Source: Zygnema cylindricum
Taxonomy: Eukaryota; Streptophyta; Zygnematophyceae; Zygnematales; Zygnemataceae
NCBI GenBank assembly: GCA_037447655.1
Contig: JBBHKE010000307.1
Coordinates: 1 to 32,500 of the forward strand
Direction of reading: 5' to 3'
DNA: 32,500 nucleotides
Shown in pieces: positions 11,999 to 21,935 of the stretch. The position numbers and the translations under genes are program-made. The notes beneath the pieces were generated by a model. That model ran no database searches and was not told the origin of the DNA. It saw nothing but the letters and a program-made list of their open reading frames with translations. Within the stretch, counting starts at the first letter, position 1. Each line of letters starts with the position of its first letter.

Positions 11999-12130
11999 TG
12001 CGCAATGGTAAACCATCTGAGTCCATGGGAACAAAAGGAGGCAGCAATGCTAAAACTGGAAAACTACATGTGGAGGAAGCAAACAAAAAGGAGTAACGAG
12101 GCAAAAGCAACGAAGACACGAGCAAAAAAA
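11999..12130. repeat. Dispersed repeat, copy 3
   Basis: Carries GGTAAACCATCTGAGTCCAT with GGGAACAAAAGGAGGCAGCA, close to copy 1 over about 60 bp and to copy 2 in its distal half. Ends near an A-run at 12123-12140. Confidence 0.6.
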
Positions 12131-12199
12131 AAAAAAAAAAAGAGTGGAGCAAATGGACTCCATCAAGCTCTTGACCATTGCCACACAATAAAATGAGAG

Positions 12200-13430
12200 A
12201 CTGGCCAATCGTAGATGAGGAAGACCAATCCGGCAGTGATGCATTAAGAAAAGAATAAGATTAAGACATGTTTAAGACTTTATAAAGATTTTATTAAGAT
12301 ACTATTAACACTCCAAAGTCGAAGGCTCTATGGGAGAGAAATATTGAGCATGTCGAGAGTTTTTGGGAAGGATCTCGAGAAAGAGAGATTGGTGAAAACT
12401 ATCTTCTCACAAAATACAAAGGGCACTGAACCATTTTTCGAAACAACATAACTTTTTTGTATCTTTGTAATTTTCATGATTATAAACGATGGAGGATTTT
12501 TCATGCTTTGGTGGTGAAGATATTTGGTGTTTTAGGAGTTTACTTAGGGCAATTTTCTCTTTTCTTTTTAGTCGATAGTAGGAGCTTTGACCTCCCAAGT
12601 TCGGTTTTGTAATTTTATCTTCATCGCTTTTTTTTTTTTTTTCATTTTCTCAAATGATTTAATAGCACAATTCAAACATAATAAAGTTTCTTTCTTAACT
12701 GTTGTGATATAACACCAAAAATGCACTTTTGTTCTTTTGTTACTTTTGTTTTAGGCCACCTTACAAGGTACATAAATGTAGATAAAAGTAGATAAAGGTA
12801 TTATAACCCACCAATCCATAATACTCCATAATTAGTGTAAGTGCAACTCTTTTTGAGTAGAATTCGAACGCACCTATAAAACATTCTCTCTTTCTCTCTT
12901 TTTCTCTCGCTTTCTCTTCTATATAGTTCATGAAGATATTATTTTAAAATAAATGAGACAATTGAAACAAATAATAAGCTAGAAATAAGCCTCCATTGAT
13001 ATAAACCAAAAAAAAAAAGAAAACCTTTTAAGAGCTATTTGGTAAAACAATTCAACATAATTTCACGAGAGTGAGGAAGAAGAAAAAAGGATTAGGGCGA
13101 GACTACTTAGTCTAAAAAAAAAATTGTCATTTGACATTCCTCAGTAGAAACCCAACAAATCCACTATAATAAAATTCAAAACAAAGTTAAAAATAAAAAA
13201 TAAAAAAGAAAGCAAAAGACCAATTTCCAATGCATAATTCATTTTTTGGTAAAATAGTGCTATACAAAAACATTAAAACATTTCTACTTTCCACACTAAA
13301 ATTAATTAATTTCAAATAACCATTTTGGGCCGATTCATTTCCATTACCCTGTCTTCCTCTCTACTCCTTTTCCTTTATGTTCTTTGTTTCCCCTCAATCT
13401 CCTTCATTCTTATTTTTTTTCTTTTTTTCC
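12200..13430. other. AT-rich spacer
   Basis: No gene or recognised element. Contains poly-T (about 12628-12642), A-runs and short CT stretches (about 12885-12920). Confidence 0.45.
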
Positions 13431-13434
13431 TATT

Positions 13435-13640
13435 CCCTTACGTCCGTCCTCCAATATAAGCAATTCCCCTTTTTTTTCTGTTTCCTTCGTTCTTTTTTAT
13501 TTTCTATTTTCTTTCTGTTTACTTACGTCTGTCCTTCAATATATAAGCGATTCGCTTTTTTTTCCTGTCTTCTTCGTTTTTTTTTTTTTTTTTCCGTTTC
13601 TTTAACGCCTGTCCTTCAATATAGGCAATGGCCTCCTTAC
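13435..13640 (-). repeat. Three tandem copies of an ATP-citrate lyase exon edge
   Basis: Reading the minus strand, the word TATATTGAAGGACAG that ends the relic exon (13609-13622) recurs with small changes at about 13529 and 13444, giving an 80-85-bp period. The two downstream copies are followed by CGTAAGTAAA or CGTAAGGGAA, which look like splice donors, whereas the exon-proximal copy reads GCGTTAAAG there. A/T-rich filler separates the copies. Confidence 0.7.
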
Positions 13641-13754
13641 AAATTCCAGTCATGCTTGCTTCAGGACCGTAAACCTGGGGCAGAAAAGACAAATGAAAGA
13701 AAAGACAAAGAATGAAAGGACAAATGAAAAGGAAAAGACAGAAGAATAAAGAAC

Positions 13755-13850
13755 AAGAGGGAGAGGGAGAGGGAGAGGGAGGGACAGGTTAGAAAAAGGG
13801 GAAAACAATACAGGAAGCAAAATGAAGTTAAAAAAAAAAAAAAAAAAAAA
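13755..13850. repeat. GGGAGA repeat and poly-A in the ACLA relic intron
   Basis: A short GAGGGA array (13755-13783) and an A-run of about 21 (13830-13850) lie in the intron between the two ACLA exons. Confidence 0.85.
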
Positions 13851-14214
13851 ACAACGAAGGACATTTTTTGGCTTTAGGGGTTTCCACACATATGCCCTCC
13901 TGATTCCAGGATCCATTATCAAAATTAAAATAGAACCACAAAAACTACATTATCGGTCATTGTTTATAGTCTAACCACTCTCATTTAAGTGAAAATCATA
14001 TACAAGGGTTAATAGCAGTATTTACTGAAGTGGGTGATAATGGGCCACCTTGCGAAACATGATTTAGTGTAGATAGTCAATTCTAACTAAGTGTTAACAC
14101 TATTAATTCACCAACTCTACAAGAGATGGGCGGTTTTTTCAAATCCAGCAAAAACCAAAAACATACAAAAGCCCAGGAAAACCGTGATATTAAAATACCT
14201 TAAAAAACATTAAA

Positions 14215-14400
14215 AAATCACCTCTACACCTAACCGAGGTCAAAAGGAAACATTACATGTATTTAAAAAACCTGCTTCAATCTCACCTCAGTAGGCTCAA
14301 AAAACAAAATCCTAAAAATCCCACAAAAATCCCAAAAAGAAACCTAAAAGATATTATATAAAAACCACTTTTATCTCACCTCAATAGGCACGCCTATTGC
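14215..14400 (-). repeat. Duplicated exon end and splice donor, second case in the ACLA relic
   Basis: On the minus strand the exon ends GCCTATTGAG|GTGAGATAAAAG (14389 to 14368). A near copy, GCCTACTGAGGTGAGATTGAAG, lies 93 bp downstream (14299 to about 14278). A weaker third match is at about 14242-14220. Each is followed by a T-rich stretch (GGTTTTTA). Confidence 0.65.
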
Positions 14401-14511
14401 AGAGCTTAGACTCCTCATATTGGCAAGCGCCCTCTGGTAGTTGGGGACCTCCCCTTCGAACATACAACTGCATTTTTGCTTCCTTCAGTTTTGCTTCCTA
14501 CAAAGAAATAA

Positions 14512-15016
14512 AACAAGAATAACATAGACAAGTAACAACTAAGCCTTTTCCTTGCAAGGTTTTCCAAATTCCAAGGGTTTCACATACACCACAATTAGTC
14601 TGGACCACATTTGTTATATTGTCTGCTTTAACAAAGTCTATTTAGACTTTCATTAAAAAGGTGAATTCTTGGTTAAAAAAACACAAGTAAGAAATGTGTA
14701 ATGTGTGGAAATGTCAGTACTGATATCAGTATGATGAGGAATGAATTTGTCACAAGATTAAATGTGGTGAAAATGACCTTTTGGTTTTATGGTGATGTGG
14801 ACAACTGTTACCTCTTATTTCCTCTTATAGCCAGCTCAGACGGACTACATAATTCATCGTTATCTAGAGTCAGTAATGCTCACGGTCCATAGTTCAAATA
14901 TGCAAAAACAATTGAAAGCCCTATATATGTAGTTTTGCCTTTGCTATACACGAATTATATGGTATGATATGCAGACAATATAGAGTAGTGGTACATATGA
15001 GGTTAGTGATATTGAG
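14512..15016. other. Spacer, nothing recognised
   Basis: I searched the minus strand for further ACLA exons and found none. A short plus-strand open frame at 14701-14892 shows no recognisable domain and is not called. Confidence 0.45.
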
Positions 15017-15639
15017 TTCCGTGACTTAAATGTAGACGCCGCAAATGTAACCGACAAAAAAGTACTAATTCTGAAATTGTAATGATTAATTATTTGAGTA
15101 TGGTTACACGAGGAGGTCTCTGTAATAGTACGGACACAAAAATTTATGTCTTACAGAGGCCTCGGGTACATCGAGTATCTTTTGTCAAAAAGATTAAACA
15201 TACGTGTTCTGATATGAGTGGCTCCACGTAGTCTGACTACCAAATCTCAAAAATCATCGAATATCTGGAAACCGACCTTTTTCGTCTGTAAAATCGTACC
15301 TGCGTATGGACGTACGTGTACTTCACAAGTGTACCTCGTCAATGTACCTCAGAGATCTCCTTCACTCTGCTGACTTTCAGGAAAAAACCGTATTTCTTTC
15401 CGGCAAAGATTTTACAGTCACTTTGTCCGAAGTCACGAGACTTTGAAAACCTGTGGGATTATTTTTTTATTTTTATTTTTTAAGCTTCGATATATTGACG
15501 ATACGATATATCGGCGATTTATTGCAAATATATCGCGATGATTTGACATTCGATATATCGAAGCGATATATCGATTATCGGGTACCTGAAATTCGATATA
15601 TATCGAATATCGGCACACAGTCCTCGATACCCAACACTA
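15017..15639 (-). mobile_element. hAT-like element A, one end intact
   Basis: The intact terminus is at 15639 (...CGATACCCAACACTA, complement TAGTGTTGGGTATCG). The first about 160 bp inward (15480-15639) are packed with ATATCG/CGATAT palindromes. The whole 622 bp is an inverted copy of the first part of element B (16514-17135). The distal end, equivalent to B 17136-17344, is missing or too diverged to see, and no target duplication could be paired. No transposase is present. Confidence 0.7.
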
Positions 15640-16340
15640 AATACAATAATTTGAGGTTAAGACGTTAAGTACAATTTAGTACGACATAAAGCACAACCGT
15701 AAGGTGAACCCAAGCCTTACGCTGTGTGTCCATAGTCCATACCATAGTTGTTCACGGCGTTTAGTGCGCACGATTTAATCGCGACGAATTATACGTAACA
15801 AACGCATTGAAACTTTTGAAAAAATCGTAAAAATCGTTAATGAATTTTTGTCCGTAATGTTTCGTACATGTAAACAAAAATAAATTTCACATAAACCGCA
15901 GTTTGTACATTTTTCGTACATATTCCGTATCTTTTCCTGATAGTCCGTACATTTTTGTACAATTCCGTACATTTATGTAAAATTTCTATTCATTTTACCA
16001 GACAGAAAGTACTACAAAGTGCAACGTGTCTTTTCGTCAAACTCTGTATATTTACCGTACAAAACGCTCAGCTTTCGTAAAATACCGTACAGTTTCCGTA
16101 AATTAGTCGTTCGGTTTACCGGACAGAAAGTACATCGCGATTTTTTGGGATTTTTTCAAAAGTCACGAATTATACATTTCAATCGCAAAAAAGGAAAATA
16201 TCAAGCAATTTGAACAACAAGGGTCCATACCCTTAAAAAAAAATGAAAAAAAATGTGTAACAAGTAAAACGAAAGTATATTTTGAGTCATATTGAAAAAT
16301 TAGGGTACGGCCTCTGTAACTATAACTTAGTGAACTTGGG
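15640..16340. other. Spacer between element A and the fold-back element
   Basis: No gene. Rich in CCGTACA/TGTACGG words (15840-16100) and a repeated TTTACCAGACAGAAAGTAC / TTTACCGGACAGAAAGTAC (about 15996 and 16116). Confidence 0.45.
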
Positions 16341-16513
16341 CACTTTCCCGTGTTACCGAAACTTAGTCTTGTTACTTTGTATTTTAGCGAAGATTTTCCG
16401 TATGACTTTCAAAGCGTTATGATGTTACGCAATAAAATCGCTACTTTAAATTGTGATGGATGTCGACTTGGGTGTATTTTCTGATGACTGTAGATGACTA
16501 CAAAACTTGCGAC

Positions 16514-17344
16514 TAGTGTTGGGTATCGAGGACCGTTTGTCAATATTCCATATATATCAAATTTCAGGTACCCGATAATCAATATATCGCTTCGATATAT
16601 CAAATTTCAAATCATCGTGATATATCTCCGATATATTGCCGATATATATCGTATCGCCGATATATTGAAGCTTTAAAAAAAAAAAAAAAACAATCTCACA
16701 AGTTGTCAAAGTCACGTGCTTTCTAACACAGTGACTATAAAATCTTTGCCGGAAAGAAATACGGTTTTTTCCTGAAAGTCAGCAGAGTGAAGGAGATCTA
16801 TGAGGTACATTGATGAGGTACACTTGTGAAGTACACGTACGTCATACACAAGTACGATTTTCCAGACGAAAAAGGTCGGTTTCCAGATATTTGATGATTT
16901 TTTAGATTTGATAGTCAGCTTACGTGGAACCACTCATATCAAAACACGTATGTAAAGCTTATTTATAAACGATACTTGATGTACCCGAGGCCTGTGTAAT
17001 ACATAAATTTTGTTGTCCGTACTATTAGAAAGACCTCCTCGTGTAACCTTACCCCAAATAAGTAATCATTAGAATTATAGAATTAGTACTTTTTTGTCGG
17101 TTACATTTTGCGGCGTCTACCTTTAAATCACGGAACGAAAATCACGGCGTACGTGGCGTATTAGACAATTTGAATTTTTCGCTAAAATAACATATTAAAT
17201 AAAAACAAAAAAAAAAAAAATACTATATATCGCGATAATATATGTTGGTCTCGGTACGATATATTGAGGGTTCTTCTCGATCGATATTCGATATATCGAA
17301 TATCGAGATTATCGCGATATGAATTTACATGATACCCAACAATA
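16514..17344 (+). mobile_element. hAT-like element B (831 bp) with 8-bp target duplication
   Basis: Starts TAGTGTTGGGTATC and ends GATACCCAACAATA, giving 14-bp terminal inverted repeats with one mismatch. The flanks are a perfect 8-bp direct repeat CTTGCGAC (16506-16513 and 17345-17352). An 8-bp duplication with a TAGTG terminus fits the hAT superfamily. Both subterminal regions are dense in ATATCG palindromes, plausible transposase-binding sites. There is no transposase, so it is non-autonomous. It sits inside the left arm of the fold-back element and is therefore younger than it. Confidence 0.85.
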
Positions 17345-17649
17345 CTTGCGACATTTGATGGCGTTTATAAAATAGCGACGGTTTTAGGTGTCTACTATCG
17401 TTTCTTATGACATTGTAGATGTTTAGGGTTTGTGACGTTTTGACGTCACGCTCACTTATGACAGCGTCGACGTCATCATATCCAAAAATTTCCGCCATGG
17501 TTTCCGATTTTTGTTTTTTTCGTTCATTCTCACTCCACTTGCCATCAAAACATGCCCAAAAGCAGTCAAAAGTAATATTTTTCAAAGATCTTTCATTTCA
17601 TACCATTATTGTTGTTTTTCTTTGCGAAAATTGTGAGATAGACGCGGTA

Positions 17650-18100
17650 ATGAGAGAAGGAGAAAGAAAGGAGGCGCCTTCAAGGACTTCGCATTTGTGA
17701 AATAACATCCGAGGCTCAAGACCCCTCCACGACCCCTGCACAAAAAAAAGTCCGCAGAAAAAAATATGCACATGTTGGAAACGTACAAACCGGTTTTTTT
17801 TTGGGTACTCCACGCACAAAAGTTGTAAAAAATATCCCACGCGTGCGACACCGCCTGCATAATCGTTCACGTGATGAAACTTTAGTTAAAATCACCTTGC
17901 GGGGTGATTTTAGTAGAAATTTGAAGATGAGCAAGAGGGACGCGAAAGTGGGTCGAAACGCGTTAGACGACAAACTACTGTGCATTTAAAGTTTCAAAGT
18001 AGCCTAAATTGTACTGTGGTAGTTTCATTTTTTTGTTACGGGTGTGGATTTTCTCGTTGCGGCTAAGTTTTCGAGAAAAACGACAAAAAAAACCCTTTAT
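17650..18100 (+). repeat. Repeat R1, copy in the left fold-back arm
   Basis: Runs from GGCGCCTTCAAGGACTTC through TTTGAAGATGAGC and GGGTCGAAACG to GAGAAAAACGACAAAAA. Recurs at 20805-21120 and 21550-21935 in the same orientation. Contains a small perfect hairpin AAAATCACC-ttgcg-GGTGATTTT (about 17888-17910). Confidence 0.65.
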
Positions 18101-19159
18101 CACATAGGAAAGTGCCTTTAGAGGTGTGTTCCCATGTGTTAAAACAATGCTTTGTTCATGTCTTTTTCGTCCAAAATAGAGCATGCAGCGAGAATATCTT
18201 CTACCATACAAAAAAATTGTGAAAATCGTTGTACAATTTGCGTCATCGTGAAATTTGAAATGTACTCTAGCTTGTCGTCTACTCTTTCGACCCACCGCCA
18301 CGTCAAAAAACGTCATCTTCAAACTTTATCTGTAAACGACTCGCGAGTCGACTTTATTTAAAGTAACGGTTGAACAACGATTAAGATCATGTGTTTGCAC
18401 GTGTTGTAAAATTTTCAAAATATTTGTACAAAATGCGAGTACAAAAAAAAAACAGCCTGTGCGGACTATTTTTCATACAAGGGCCGCGGAGGGGTCTCGA
18501 AGAAAGGATGTAGAGAGCGGTCTCGAGCAAAGTATGTCATTCTACAGAAGCAAAGTCCGTGAAGACACCTCCCTCACTCTCCCTCTCACACTATCAATTT
18601 TATCACTCATTTTTTGGAGAGAAAGACGACAAAATTGGTATGCAATAAAAGAGTTATGAAAAATGATTCTTTTAAATACATTTGGACATTTTTTTATGGC
18701 AAGTCAAGTGAGAAAAGTTGAAAAAATGATATTAGGAAGCTATGGTCGAAAGTTCTTGAATCAATGACGTCCACGTTAGCACAAGTGAGCATGACGTCAT
18801 AACATCGCAAAACCCTAAGCATCTACAATATCGCAAAAAACTAGACGCTTATAGTCGTCGTTATTATATAATATTAAAAATTGTCTCTAGTTTTCTTATC
18901 GTCTGCAACTACCACAAAATGTAACTACGTCTACTACCGTCACATTTTAAAGTAAGGATTTCGTTTTGGAACATTAGGACACTCTGAAAAGTAGTACAAA
19001 AAATCTTCACTAAAAAGCAAAGTAACAAGACTAAGTTATGACTACACGGAAACACACCGTTACTTTTTATTATAGCGAAGGTTCTAAGTACACTCTTTCT
19101 AAAAGTACGGCCCGAAGAAATTCTAACATGGCGAACTTTCTGTATTTTAGCTCAAAATC

Positions 19160-19625
19160 TCTATACATGGTTTTCAAGTGTCCCAATGTATAACAACTAA
19201 ATTGTTACTTAAGGTTGTGACGATTGAATAAGTTAACAGTGCAATGACGATTGTCAAAGTCTACAGTCTGTCTTGATGCACCGTATTTTTTGATTTTTTT
19301 TGGAACTTTGCAAGACACATTATATTTTTGGAAATGTTTTGTTACGTCAAATGTCTTTGGGTGATATCATATAAGTACAACCTCAAACCATAGTTGAATA
19401 AGATGCTTTGGCGTTTGCCTCTACTGTCCAATCGCCATGAATGGAAATATAATTTTTAAGGTATATGCAAAATCGAAAAAAAGTTAATTTTTTGGGAGCG
19501 TTTGTTGGATTCTTCCCAGCGTGGCTTAGTTCGAGCACGTGCGGTCGCCCCTCCACTAGTGCCATGAAATAGTGCAGTTTCGAGTTAAGGAGAGGCAAGG
19601 TGGGGAAGGTGAGAGAGGTCGAGTT
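19160..19625 (+). repeat. Repeat R2, copy 1
   Basis: Matches 21125-21547 through AAATTGTTACTTAAGGTTGTGA, a GTTGAATAAGATGCTTTGGC-like word, TTTTTGGGAGCGTTTGTTGGATTCTTCCCA and GGAGAGGCAAGGTG...GGTGAGAGAGGT. The minus-strand frames in both copies are similar but interrupted, and I do not recognise a protein. Confidence 0.65.
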
Positions 19626-20079
19626 GCATGAAACTCTGTGTGCTCCATTGCCCACAGAAATCGCAGATCCAAAAGAAGCTTATCTAGATAGTGCCGACTC
19701 CAAGTTGATAAAAACTCAAATAACTGACCCCTTGACAATCAAAAACCCATTATAGCTTCACCCTTGTGAAATAAGACTTTCTGTGTGCTCATTTCCACCA
19801 CAGAATGCAAAGTTCGAATATGAGTTTTGGACACATTCACCCACTTTGAATTTCCCTTAGAAATGCAGCCACCCTGGCAAGCAAAAACTCTGACCGACTA
19901 CACCCCTGTGTAGCCTAGACTTCTTTGAGTCGGCAGCAAAAAGATTCAGTGAAAATGGTCAAATAAATTGATAGTTATGGCTGCCCAAAGTTAGCCTTTT
20001 ATACAAGGTGCACTCTCACCGAGGCGACTACCTACCACAAATATTCTAAGTCATATTCCCTCTCTAAAACTCTATCTAC
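19626..20079. other. Spacer, nothing recognised
   Basis: No gene or repeat recognised; the sequence is of mixed composition. Confidence 0.4.
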
Positions 20080-20517
20080 TGATGTACGACACCAATCAAA
20101 TTAATGTGTCGTACACAAAAGTACATGTGTCGGTGTACTTTATGTACGACAATCGTACGACATGACTAAAATGTAGAAACATGTCATATCCGGATTTGTT
20201 CCCGTAATCTCTGAAGTTGTCGCGATCCAATGTCATTGTGCCACGTGTCATCCTATGTGGCGACGACCGCAAACCACCGAGATCCTCTTCTGTGATCTCG
20301 GCATCCATTCCGGCCGTCTGATCGAAACTAGATTTCAATCGTAGCCGTCATAATTACTTGCGCGGTATTTGTTTCGCTATCGAAACAAAGCGTGCGGTAT
20401 TTGTTTCTTCTCCGTACTCTATATAACTGGATCTATGCATCCTGAATAAAGTTTCAATTGAATGAATTAGTCTACGTGTAAGTCTATATATAATTATCGA
20501 ACCCAATATCATCTAAC
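20080..20517 (+). mobile_element. Possible solo LTR of a retrotransposon
   Basis: Starts TGATGTACGACACC and ends ATCATCTAACA (TG...CA). It holds in LTR order a TATA-like CTCTATATAACTGG (about 20416-20430) and AATAAAGTTTCAA (about 20445), then a tail. A GCGGTATTTGTTTC word is duplicated inside. No 5-bp target duplication, primer-binding site or internal polyprotein is visible, so this rests on composition and layout alone. Confidence 0.3.
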
Positions 20518-20804
20518 ACTAGTCTTAGACTAAATGGATAAAGCTAACGTCTAGTTTAACGGACGGCAGGTACGTGGATCGAATCATGGTTCCGTCAAGA
20601 TCCATTTTAATAAAACCTACCACTATCTACTCCCGTCTCTTTGGAGAGCTTAGGCAGCCATGGCTCTAGCTCCCTTTCCAGCCTTCTGTGACTACAACAA
20701 GTGTGGGGGCTTAGAGAAGGGAGTTAGAGGCAAGTTGCCTCTGCTCTTTTTCCTATCATAATAAAGACCTAGAAAATACTCAAATATCAACATTCCACAG
20801 GCGC

Positions 20805-21120
20805 CTCCATAGATTTTTCACCTTTTTGTGAAATAACATTGCAGCCTTGAGACCCCAGCAAAAAAAATCCCAACAAGATGCAAGCCAATAAAAAAAACAA
20901 TCGTGTACTTTGTCTTGTCGTCAAAAACTTTTGGAAACTTTTGACACATGCAAATATGTTTTTCTATTTGTGAAACTTGTTGTACATCATAAGTTCGATG
21001 CTGACAAAAATTGTACTCTACATTTTTGCGATTTCTTCATACGGTTGGAACTTTAGCATTGTAGTGATAAGTTTTAGAACAAAAGACAGAAAAAAACCTT
21101 TACTTAGCCACATAGGACAA
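20805..21120 (+). repeat. Repeat R1, copy 2
   Basis: From GGCGCCTCCATAG and TTTGTGAAATAACATTGCAGCCTTGAGACCCC to TAGCCACATAGGACAAC. Same orientation as the left fold-back arm, and directly followed by R2. Confidence 0.65.
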
Positions 21121-21124
21121 CACC

Positions 21125-21547
21125 CTAATTGTCCCAAAACATAAAAACGAAATTGTTACTTAAGGTTGTGAAGATTGTCATAATGCGGTTGACGCTTGTC
21201 AACGTCTACTGTTTGTCTTCAGCACCATAATTTTTTGAAACATTTTGGTACGTAACATGTCTTTGCGTGACATGGTAGATGTACAACTTTCCATCCTGTA
21301 CTATTTACGGTTGAACAAGATGCTTTTGCCTTTGCCTCTTTTGCCTTGTAGGCATTAATGGACATAGAATTCCTTAGACTCAGTAAAATAAAAACCATTT
21401 TTTTTGGGCGCATTTGTTGTATTTTTCCCATCGTGATTTGGTTTGCGCACATGCGGTCCCCCCTCGCAATGACTACCTCTTCTAGTGCTGCGAAGTAGTG
21501 AAATTTGGAATGAAGGAGAGGCAAGGTGTAGAGGGTGAGAGAGGTGC
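21125..21547 (+). repeat. Repeat R2, copy 2
   Basis: Second copy of the 19160-19625 repeat, lying between two R1 copies. R1-R2-R1 thus forms an array with a period of about 745 bp. The minus-strand frames here are shadows of the repeat. Confidence 0.65.
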
Positions 21548-21549
21548 GA

Positions 21550-21935
21550 GCGGCAATGGCGCCTTCTCAGATTTCTCATATTTTGTGAAATTGTGATGCA
21601 TCCTTGAGAACCCTACAAAAAAAATTTGATAGAAGATATAATCGGACAATAAGAAGCAACTGTGTACTTTTTTTCGTTGTCAAAAACTTTTGACATGTAA
21701 CGTTGTTATTTTATTCAAAATACTTCGCCAATGTGTTTTAAATTAAGTTTGAAGATGACGTGACATTGGGTCGGCAAAACACAAGATGAAAACTTGTCAT
21801 ACATCTTAAGTGCGAAGTTGACGCAAATTTTACTCCACTTTTTTACGATTTTTTTGTATGGTTCTGACTTTAACAATACGGGTCTAAAGTTTTGAGGAAA
21901 ACAATAGAAAATACCTTTACCTAGCCACATTACCT
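21550..21935 (+). repeat. Repeat R1, copy 3
   Basis: From GGCGCCTTCTCAG through TTGAAGATGACG, GGGTCGGCAAAAC, GACGCAAATTTTACTCC and TTTTTTGTATGGTTC to TAGCCACATTACC. It resembles the reverse complement of the right fold-back arm at least as well as the left arm. Confidence 0.65.

Larger units (their letters stand above)
13610..14497 (-). pseudogene. ACLA: ATP-citrate lyase subunit A, 3' gene fragment (two exons, frameshifted)
   Basis: Minus strand. The first exon (14497 down to 14380) follows a TTTGTAG acceptor. It reads EAKLKEAKMQLYVRRGGP, then, after one extra C in a C-run (plus-strand G-run 14443-14446), continues as NYQRALANMRSLSSAIGVPIE and ends at a GTGAGA donor. The second exon (13674 down to about 13610) follows CCCCAG and reads VYGPEASMTGICKEAIAYIEGQ. 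These are the conserved C-terminal blocks of ACLA, which with ACLB makes cytosolic acetyl-CoA from citrate in plants. The junction is in phase 0. The +1 shift breaks the near-invariant GGPNYQ block, and I found no further upstream exons between here and 26290, so this is most likely a relic. A sequencing error at the homopolymer or distant exons cannot be excluded. Confidence 0.82.
16340..19065. mobile_element. Fold-back element: giant imperfect hairpin, split by hAT element B
   Basis: The left arm (16340-16513 plus 17353 to about 18100) is an imperfect reverse complement of the right arm (about 18150-19065). Net arm length is about 920 bp on each side and the loop about 50 bp. Matching blocks: AGTAACAAGACTAAG at 19020-19034 with its complement at about 16361-16375; CCCTAA(A/G)CATCTACAAT at 18812-18828 with its complement at 17410-17430; AGACCCCTCCACGACCC at 17719-17735 with its complement around 18480-18500; GGTGGGTCGAAA-type words at 17948-17960 and about 18286-18297. 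No coding frame is recognised. Transcription across it would give a long hairpin RNA. Related arm pieces lie at 20805-21120 and 21550-21935. Confidence 0.7.

Noticed and set aside
15480-15640. CRISPR-like array of short palindromic words
   Set aside because: The words are irregularly spaced subterminal repeats of a hAT-like transposon, not equal-length repeats and spacers, and the genome is a plant's.
16505-17352. Mutator-like origin for element B, from a possible 9-bp repeat ACTTGCGAC
   Set aside because: The shared first A is more simply the last base of the terminus (CACTA in other copies). Element C shows an 8-bp repeat, and TAGTG ends fit hAT better.
20527-20590. tRNA-like or SINE-like segment with GGATCGAATC resembling a B box
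   Set aside because: No credible A box at the right distance, no cloverleaf and no second copy in the window.
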